A stretch of 64,000 nucleotides of DNA, taken from contig OX457071.1 of the NCBI GenBank assembly GCA_949752795.1, positions 28,132,800 to 28,196,799 on the forward strand, read 5' to 3'. Positions 56,463-64,000 of the stretch are shown one piece after another. This DNA comes from Hyperoodon ampullatus (lineage: Eukaryota > Chordata > Mammalia > Artiodactyla > Ziphiidae). Made by a program: the position numbers and the translations under genes. The notes under the pieces were generated by a model. It worked only from the letters and a program-made list of their open reading frames with translations. It was not told the origin of the DNA and did no database searches. The first letter of the stretch is position 1, and the number at the start of each line of letters is the position of its first letter.

Positions 56463-56683
56463 AGTTCCTCAATCCCCTCACTCTTGACATTTGGACTGGA
56501 TAATTCTCTATTGTGGGGGGCTGTCCTCCACAATAGAGGACCTTTAACCAAATCTCTGGCCTCTACCCACCATACGCCAATGGCCCCCTTCACCTTAGTT
56601 GTGGCACCAACAGTGTCTCCAGACGTTGCCAGATGATTCCTGGAAGGTAATATCCCTCTTGCCCCTCACTGAAAACCCCTGAG
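56463..56683 (-). mobile_element. MER20-like hAT-Charlie DNA transposon
   Basis: On the + strand it reads 'ctcttgacatttggactgga', 'taattctctattgtgggggg', 'tctggcctctacccaccata', 'cgccaatggcccccttcacc' and 'tgtctccagacgttgccaga', the reverse complement of the MER20 layout. It is about 220 bp, the full length of the family. It is non-autonomous and has no coding capacity. It contains a local hairpin at 56507-56537. Confidence 0.82.
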
Positions 56684-58497
56684 TACAAAGGTTTTACAGC
56701 AGATAAATCTGTACCATTTTCTGAGTTAGATTCCCTTTTTATCGTGTGTAATTTCTTAATTTCCCAAGACAGAACTTGGAAAAGAAAATTCATTTATAAA
56801 CCACAGGTCAGGGAAAAGTGGTTTTGTACAATCACATCGAAGAGGTGGATGCCTCATTTATTTAAACCAAATAGTCCAAACCTGTTACAGCAAGTAAACT
56901 CTCCTCCTCAGCGGATGGCTTGGGATAGGTTTGAGGCTTCATCCACATCTGTATTAAATTTGAAGCCTACTTCCCACCCTTCACTAGAAATATTTTTAAA
57001 GGCTGAGCATTACACAAGGAAAAGGATCTCCGATAGTCTATCTGACTTGGTCATAAATAAAGCAAGATAGCAAAATAGATTGACTGATAGTTTTTTGTCC
57101 TTAGGTGACTGAATTAGGTTTACTGTTCAACAAACCCTATGGCAGAACAGCACTTCCAACAAAGGCAAAAAGTAAATTCTAAACTGGGGATATTTCTTTA
57201 AATACACATTTGGCAACAAATGCAAAAGAATATGGGCCGAAGTCCAAAGACTGCTGTTTTTTTCCTTAATTTGCATTTGGCTTTTTGAGTCTGGTCTTTC
57301 AGGTGCCTGTTTCCCCTTCTCCCTCCTCAATTGCCATTCTTCTCTGTGAGCTTTTTGTTTAGCAAAGAGGAACACGTACTGTGTGATGAGAACATCCGCT
57401 GTAAATCATCTCAGCTATAAAATGTAGCAGTTTGGAGCCCAGTAATTGGGACTGTGTTTCTGAAAACAAGGACAGCCAGCATCTGAGTGTGTCAGTTAAT
57501 TGATCCACAGGGAGAGACTCTGGGAGTGTCCAAAAGACTGGGTTTTTTTTTTACACTTTTTATTGTTCTAATTTTTCCATGGGACCCACAGTTTTCCCTT
57601 GCTAATCATTTGCCACAACTAACTTTATTTTGTGTGTCGAAATTCCATGGGTACTACAGAATTCAGAGCTCTGACACAGGGTGAGCCTTTCAAAAGCCTG
57701 GATACTTGGCAGGCATACATATGTGTGCTCTGTAGATTTGGTGCAAAGTGAGTGGGAACATTTCTTCATGGCCACAGTGCAGTTTGGGACACCAGCTACC
57801 GTGTTATCTGTGAAACCCAGGTTGGGAGCAAGGCACAATCCTTGCTTTGGTCACAGGGCAAATAATTAACTAATTTATGTTAGATATATTAAGTGTGCTC
57901 AGAATTCTCATTGTTTCATGAAATCCATAGTTTAAGAGTATGGATATATGCTATATAATGTGAAGATTTGGAGTAAAAATGGTCAACACATGGAGTGAGC
58001 TGATATGTGTGTCAATGATTTGTTCTCTGAAAGTCAGGTATCAAGGAGATCATCTGTCTTGTGAAGTGTGAGAATATGCATTCCCTGCACTGAAGTAAGA
58101 AGAGGGTTTAGTCTTCTTTCCTTTTTTGCCAAACCTGAGAGAATGTATTTAATGTATATATATGTATACAAATACATATGTATATGTATTTAATTATGTA
58201 TAATTACACTTCTCTTTTTTAATCAGTAAATGTTAATCCTGAGACCCAGAAGGGTGGTTCCAGGAATGTTGGGAACTTACATTCTAGAAACGAAAGGAGA
58301 TTCTGGGGAAGGTCAAAGTTGAGGTGAGCTGAGCCAATGGCTGAATGTCAACTTCTTCTTTAGAGTGTGGTCTAATGTTGCTTTCCTCTCCTGGGCATTA
58401 GGGTCTGATATCTCTGGCACCCAGCATCACATGGTCACAGGGCACCAGTAAATGAGAACTGAACTAGTTAACAGTAGTCACCCCTGTCATAGAATGC
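56684..58497. other. No gene recognised
   Basis: Frames of 108 codons (56744-57070, +) and 82 codons (57127-57375, -) have no motif. 58150-58205 is a TATG/TATA-rich run. No named repeat. Confidence 0.45.
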
Positions 58498-58639
58498 TTT
58501 TTTTTTTTTTTTTGCGGTACGCGGGCCTCTCACTGTTGTGGCCTCTCCCATTGTGGAGCACAGGCTCCAGACGCACAGCCTCAGTGGCCATGGATCACGG
58601 GCCCAGCCGCTCCGCGGCATGTGGGATCTTCCCGGACCA
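58498..58639 (-). mobile_element. CHR-type SINE, half-length
   Basis: The poly(T) at 58498-58513 is followed by the 3' and central body, then sequence stops abruptly at 'cccggacca' (58639). The tRNA-like head is missing. No convincing TSD is seen. The broken end abuts LINE-1 5' sequence, suggesting a later deletion or rearrangement. Confidence 0.9.
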
Positions 58640-59535
58640 ATTCTGCTGGCGTAGTGTCAGCAGGGCCCAGTGTTGACCTGAGTCTTCATCTTCACCTGGC
58701 AGCACTGAACCTTAAGGAGGTGGTACAGGCCAGGACTACTCAGCCCTCCACTTTCCCCTGGGCTCAGCAGGGCCCAGTGGGGAGCTGAGCCTCCACTGGA
58801 TCTGATCCAGTAGCAACAAGACAGAATTGGGAGGTTTGAGGCAGGGCTTGCTGGCACTATGCCCCACTCCCTCCCCTCCCCTGGTGGCAGCAGAGCCCAG
58901 CAAGGTGGGAGCTGGTGCCCCACTTTCACCAGGAAGACATCAACAGGGCGGAAGGGGGAACTGACTAGGAACCCCATCTGCAGTGACGCAGGGTGAGTCA
59001 GTGCCCTGCTCTTGCCAAGCTGGTGTTGGCAGGGCCCAGAGGGAACTTGAACATATATACTCTTGCAGTACACCTCACTAGGGGGGCTGTCTGCTAAAAA
59101 TAAGATAAAATAAGATCAAGAGTCTCCTAGTACTATATCCAAAATGCTCAGAGAACAATAGAAATCACTTATACCAAGAACCAGAAAGATCAGAACATGA
59201 ATTTGAAAAGACAGTCAACAGATGCCAATACCAAGATGAATCGGATTTTGAAATGATCTGACAACAGTTTTAAAGCAGCCTTCTAAAAGTGCTTCCCAAG
59301 GAATTACAAATTCTCTTGAAACAAATAGAAAATTATGAAATTTCAGGAAATAAAATAGAAATTATTAAAATGGAACTGAAAGGAAATTATAGAACCAAAA
59401 AAAATACAATAACCAATGTAAAAACTCATTGGGTGGGCTCAATAGTAGAGTAGAAAAAACAGGATAAAATCTGTGAATTCAAGAACAGATCAATAGAACG
59501 TAATCAATATGAACAGCAGAGAACGTAGACAGAAA
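58640..59535 (+). mobile_element. LINE-1 5' UTR / ORF1 start fragment (old L1)
   Basis: 58640-59090 is GC-rich with repeated 'cagggcccag' phrases, typical of LINE-1 5' UTRs. 59100-59530 continues with 'agcagccttctaaaagtgct', 'attctcttgaaacaaataga', 'acaataaccaatgtaaaaac' and 'ctcattgggtgggctcaata', the start of the ORF1 coiled-coil region of L1M/L1P-type elements. The reading frame is broken. The 138-codon - strand frame at 58657-59073 is an antisense artefact. Confidence 0.7.
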
Positions 59536-59740
59536 AAAAAGACTTTGGACAAGTTACTTAAACCGTCTGGATTTCACTTTCCTCATTTTTAAAATGGAAG
59601 TCATGTTTGTAGCTATGTCAAAGGCATGTTGTGACAATTGAGATGTATATAAAAGACTTATTTGTCAGAATGTCAGGCACATAGTAAGTCCTCAATAAAA
59701 GTTAACTATTATAATTATTATAATCACCCTGGGAAGATAA
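59536..59740 (+). repeat. MIR SINE
   Basis: 'ggacaagttacttaaaccgt', 'tcactttcctcatttttaaa', 'atggaagtcatg', 'gtcaggcacatagtaagtcc' and 'tcaataaaagttaactatta' are MIR sense landmarks, including the 3' end. Confidence 0.87.
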
Positions 59741-59799
59741 CCATGTGATTTCATCTCTTTGTACAGTTAATGCAATTTAATCTGTAATTCAAAATGATA

Positions 59800-59960
59800 A
59801 ATGCTATTCTTAAGGGCTGAGGGAGAGATCAGTGTGAGGGAGTGCTGGATAAGGAGGCTTTCTTGAATGAAAGTGTTTTTAATCAGGGCTTAGAAGGTGT
59901 CATGGGCAGGGATGAACAGGTGGAGCCTGGCACCTTCCTCACAGAGGAGGCCTAGAAATG
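59800..59960. repeat. Ancient dispersed repeat fragment, unassigned
   Basis: 'gataaggaggctttcttgaa', 'aatcagggcttagaagg' and 'gggcagggatgaacaggtgg' have the texture of an old mammalian repeat. The family is unknown to me. Confidence 0.35.
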
Positions 59961-60268
59961 AGAAAGACCTGGTTAGCAGCGAATAAGGGCTACTGATGGA
60001 GTTTGTTTGCCTTCTTAAGCTCATAAGGATAAAAAGAGCAGTGAATGGGGCAGTGAGGAAAGCAGACCTCAGCCTCTAGGGGACCATTTAGGAAATGACT
60101 CAGCACTGACGTGGTTCTGGTCTAAGGGATCTCATAAGAAGCAAGTTGCTATGCTACTTAGCCCCCAAATATCTCTACTCTTTGTCTCCTTCTAAGCCAT
60201 GGAAACACCTTACCGTTGAGGTTATTAGGAGTGATCTACTGTTAGCAACAGCTCTTCCTTATGTTTTC
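59961..60268. other. No gene recognised
   Basis: Short interval before the CA-rich block. Confidence 0.4.
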
Positions 60269-60640
60269 ATGTGCCCATGTGCACACACATGCACACTCAC
60301 GTCACACTCACATATACACTCATACACGCATACTTACGTACAAACACATACACCCATATACATCCACATTCACACAGAGTTGCGTATATTCACAATTATA
60401 CCTCCCACAGACACTCATGCATAGAGTCACCTACACTCATATACCCTGTCACACATTCACACACACAGGCCACACACTTACACAGCCATGCATATGCACG
60501 ACCACACACATCACGCACAACCACATATGGGCACACTCAAGTCACGCAGACATAAGTAAACGTACCATACACATACAAGCAGTCACCCACCTGTACTCAC
60601 ACCTCCTGCAGAACATACACACATAAACACACATGCGCAA
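60269..60640. repeat. Degenerate CA-rich microsatellite, ~370 bp
   Basis: The tract is built of CACA, CATACA, TCACA and CACTCA words on the + strand with many point changes and no stable period. Three overlapping open frames through it give His/Thr-rich peptides, which are artefacts of the repeat. Confidence 0.88.
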
Positions 60641-62095
60641 GCACCTTTTGAAACATCCCAGCGTATTTATTTTCTTAATATGATGTAATATTAATGCATA
60701 GACAATTTTCATAAAACAAGCTAAAAATAGACACTCGACTACTTAGTTAAGAATGAATCTCTACAAGGTCATATAGTGAATCGCTTTCCTTTGTGTGATT
60801 TCTCAAGGTTTATTTTTGAAGGAAAGCCCCCAAGATTCTATAACTTCTCTTAATAGGCAACAGAAATGGGGTGTTACTGGGGTTTCTTATTTGCTTTGTG
60901 TCACCATAGTATTTAATAATAACATACATTTCTGGCTATGAACCTTCTTAAATAAATAAGTGCTGTTTTGTCTACCATATCCTTTCTACCTTCTCAGCAT
61001 TTCCAATTTTATTCTATTTTCTGAAACAGCCATCTATTTTTCAATTGGTCTTGTAGGTTGTTTTTCTCAGAATCATCTTTTTGTAGTGGTTAAATTAATC
61101 TCCCAAGCATTTGGATATTTTTTATCTTTGATTTTTGGAATCTCTGAGACTTTTTTCTTACAGTCAATTACTTTCCTTTCATTCTCTTTCACCTTTTTAA
61201 ATAGAAATATTTATAGAAATATCCTTTTTTATAGAAATATCCTTTTTCTGCTTTTGATATTGCCTTTAATGTTACAGCACACTGCTTTCTTCACTCTAGC
61301 TGTGAATAGCCTGCACGAGCAGATAGGGACTAAAACCCATGATGAAGAAGCTGACATCATTTGCACAAGGCCCCAGAGATACATTTGTCATGCTGTGTAC
61401 CTAATGGTCGAATCTATCACCAAAGCAATAAAGGGAGCATATTTAGCAGACATATTGGTGCTGAGGATGGTTGCTTAAGAGAGCATAAATAAGAACAATA
61501 TTTTTCAAATAGATAAATACCACCTGAGTTTCCATCTTAGCAAAGACAACTGGGAGCCATAATGATAACCAGGAATTGCTTCTTTATTGGTTTCTTGGTT
61601 TTTAGTTAGGTAAGGAAGGGTCTGTAATTTAGATCAGGACGATTGGCTCTATAATGGTCAAATAGGGAATAATAATGCCAGTTAAACAAGTCATATACCT
61701 CATCTCTGATCCAGAATAATATGATTCAGGATGAGAAAGTACTTAGGTAACGAGGTATATTTAGCCTTCTTAAAAAAAAAAAACAACAAAAACCCCCCAA
61801 AAATTGGGTCTCTTAATTAGACAGTTTTAGACTAGCCCAGTAAGAAAATTAGGTAAATGTGCAGTGACCCAGAAGCCAAACTGTGCCTTCCAGGAGGTTA
61901 GTGTGGAGGGCCAGGGTCTGTACTGGTTTTCTTCAATGCTGTTTTCACTCCCCTACTCTACCTGCAAATGACATGATTACTGTCATCAAATGACATCATA
62001 CTGTCAATTCTTAGGTGCCAGGCTGAGAAAGTAGTCCAGGCCTATCATTCTTCAACTCAATTTTTACTCTTCCCCTTGGTGTTGGTGTCATTGGT
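60641..62095. other. No supported gene; contains the longest non-repeat open frame
   Basis: 60960-61478 is open for 172 codons on the + strand. The first two thirds is T-rich and gives Phe/Leu/Ile-rich hydrophobic stretches, part of it from a tandem array at 61201-61247. The last third (from about 61300) is more mixed. There is no recognisable domain or splice context. I regard it as a T-rich chance frame. Confidence 0.4.
61201..61250. repeat. Short tandem array, ~17-20-bp unit
   Basis: Three near-copies of 'atagaaatat' are followed by 'ccttttt'-type spacers. Confidence 0.85.
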
Positions 62096-62097
62096 GA

Positions 62098-62600
62098 TTG
62101 TGGTAGACAGAGCAGTAACAGCCTTTTCTATGGCTCCTTGCGGTGTATAAGTTCTTCACATTAATTCTCTAGCCTTGTGAGATAGCGTGAATCACCTTTT
62201 CTACTTGATCAATGAGAAAATGGTCTCAGAAAAAGTTGGATAACTTGTTCAATAACCATGCTTTTCCCACTCATGGCAGAACTATTTACTGAATAGGCAT
62301 GCTCTCCCTGACATTTGCTAGTGCCCTTGTGGGAAGATGGAGCATTTAAGAACCAGTGCATGACTCTGCGATCCCTTGCTCTGAGGGTCTTTGTTGCCAC
62401 CATGATCTAGAAGCCACATCTTGAGATGTTGGAGCCCCAGAATGCAAGTGGACTGGACTCCTGCTTCTCTACTTGAGAGGAACTGCCCTGGAGAGCTTCC
62501 AGACTTGCCAGTGATTTTGCCCGAGTAAGAAATAAACCTTTTATGTATTTAGTTACTGAGATTTTATTTATTACTTATTACTGCAACATAGTCTATCCAC
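62098..62600 (+). repeat. Possible degraded MaLR-type LTR
   Basis: 'ttgtggtagacagagcagta' and 'tgatctagaagccacatctt' are followed by 'agaaataaaccttttatgta' and 'gttactgagattttatttat', then 'tattactgcaacatagtcta'. The last words match the 3' end of several MLT1-class LTRs ('gccactgagattt..', 'gcagcataacctagcc'). It is diverged and the subfamily is not assigned. Confidence 0.5.
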
Positions 62601-62847
62601 TATAGTAAAATGATCCTTATTTTTATCTAAGTATGTATCATTTAAAAATATGTTTCTGTATATATCAAACTTAATCTCCACAAGAATTCTGAAAAATATT
62701 ATGTTTATTTCCACTTGATCAGTATAATCACAATACTTATATGTTCTGATTATTTTCTGCTCTTTTAGGACTAGAAACCTTTCACACATAATATTTATCA
62801 CAGATGGGAGTTTATATGTATTTATATAATTCTTTGATCAATGGCTG
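62601..62847. other. No gene recognised
   Basis: AT-rich. A - strand frame of 76 codons (62571-62801) has no motif. Confidence 0.4.
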
Positions 62848-62925
62848 TCTAGAATTCAAGCTCCACAAGGATACTATATTCTTAAGCCTGAATTAGGTGG
62901 TTAATGCTTATTTGTTGAATTTAGT
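62848..62925 (+). repeat. LINE-2 3' tail
   Basis: 'ctagaattcaagctccacaa', 'ggatac', then 'ggtggttaatgcttatttgt' and 'tgaat' follow the L2 3' end. Confidence 0.68.
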
Positions 62926-64000
62926 TAATATATGAGTGCTGGTATCAGCAGATGAATGCATCTTATCTCTGTGGACAAGCCACAGATATTCTATTTAGAA
63001 CCAGGAGGGTCAGTTGTGTGATTTGACTAATCCATGGCATTTGGAAAAAGGAGATCGATTAATTCATCTTCATCGATGGGGCTATATCTACGCTTGAGAC
63101 ACAGTGAGCCCTGTCCTTGGGCCAGAACATTCACTCTTCTGGCTGTTTTGATGTGGGAAATACCGACTTCAGGCTCTTTATGTTTTTTGTTAAAAATGAT
63201 CTATATTGGTGATCAGCCTTCATGCTCAGTTTACTGATATAATACATTCTGATGGCATTCTAAACTTTGCCACAATTACTCTGGAGGCAAAGCCAATTTC
63301 ATTGCATTTTCTGCTTTAAGACCATAGAGAAAATCCATGAAGGCTTTGGTTGTGGTGATGTCCTTAATTGTGTGAACCTTAGACTCTCATCTTTTGACAC
63401 TGTAGATATTAATTACAGACATTAGGTATTAGTACAGGTGCTGGCTTGGAGTTGTGTACATAAACACTGGGTGAATGGCACTCTTAATGAAACACGTCTA
63501 TATTCAGTGCAACTGTTTTCACAGGACAATGACCCATTTCTTTTTGGTGGGATAGATGCTTGAATTGTTTCATCTCTTAGGATAGTGGATTTGTGCTGAC
63601 CTGGCTGCATTTTCATAAGTTGGTCTTCTTGGTAACCTACTGTCATTTCTGAGACAATTGACTAGGACTAGTATAGTCTGTGACATGGAATTGAGTGACA
63701 ATAACTGACAACTGAATAGATTAATGGCTTTGACCTTATTAAAGTAATGTGCTAATCATCTGAACTGAAGAGTGCTGACTTCAAAGAGAATTCTTGGAAC
63801 CAAGCAAAGCTACAGGGATAAAATGCAAAACGAGTGTATGTTTTCCCAGCAACGCAAATCCTACTCAACTGTATAAATCTGGCCACCATGGACTTAAGGA
63901 CACCCATAATTAGGTAACTTAATCCTTCAATCTAATGACGAAAATACAACAGCACTCTGCTTATTTGGACACAGCTCTTATCTGTGCCCGTGAACAGGCT
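62926..64000. other. No gene recognised
   Basis: No repeat I can name. Short frames at 63034-63237 (+) and 63422-63646 (-) lack motifs. Confidence 0.45.

Noticed and set aside
60261..60626. His/Thr-rich frames (up to 121 codons)
   Set aside because: They are translations of the CA-rich microsatellite in three registers.

Overview
This window is mammalian nuclear DNA, almost certainly from a cetacean. The evidence is at least six copies of a tRNA-derived SINE of the CHR (cetacean/hippo/ruminant) type. Most carry the short, whale-style body, and several are close to one another in sequence with clear target-site duplications (TSDs). The background is ordinary placental-mammal repeat sediment: MIR, LINE-2, ancient and younger LINE-1, hAT-type DNA transposons and ERVL-MaLR solo LTRs. 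A toothed whale is a reasonable guess, but the sequence does not settle it. Nothing bacterial or viral in organisation is present.

I find no protein-coding gene I can support. The long open frames are of two kinds: LINE-1 ORF2 fragments, or chance readings through SINEs, microsatellites and LTR-like repeats. The window therefore reads as intergenic (or deep intronic) sequence. Two candidate splice-bounded exons on the + strand near 39.4 and 40.5 kb are the only hint of a transcript, and that hint is weak.

Layout. 1-10 kb: MIR, a good LINE-2 3' end, two MER5-like elements, a CHR SINE, a G-quadruplex-prone block and a polypyrimidine tract. 10.1-12.1 kb: a LINE-1 insertion on the - strand with a 5' inversion (twin priming), whose ORF2 pieces are broken. 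12.6-17.4 kb: an MaLR LTR, MIRs, two CHR SINEs and a LINE-1 3' end. 19.2-22.9 kb: a nested cluster of two short tRNA-type SINEs around an old LINE-1, then another LINE-1 interrupted by a CHR SINE and a TA/CA microsatellite. 23-45 kb: MIRs, two more MaLR LTRs, several dispersed repeats I could not assign to a family, and the candidate exons. 45-64 kb: a long-form CHR SINE with a 16-bp TSD, LINE-1 tails, a MER20-like element, a LINE-1 5' fragment and a CA-rich degenerate microsatellite.

The elements show a time order. MIR, L2 and MER elements form the oldest layer. MaLR LTRs and old LINE-1 come next, and CHR SINEs interrupt those. No genes act together here. The observations worth a second look are structural: the inverted LINE-1, perfect palindromes, a G-rich run, an unassigned repeat present twice, an X-box-like motif in a CpG-retaining stretch, and the candidate exons.
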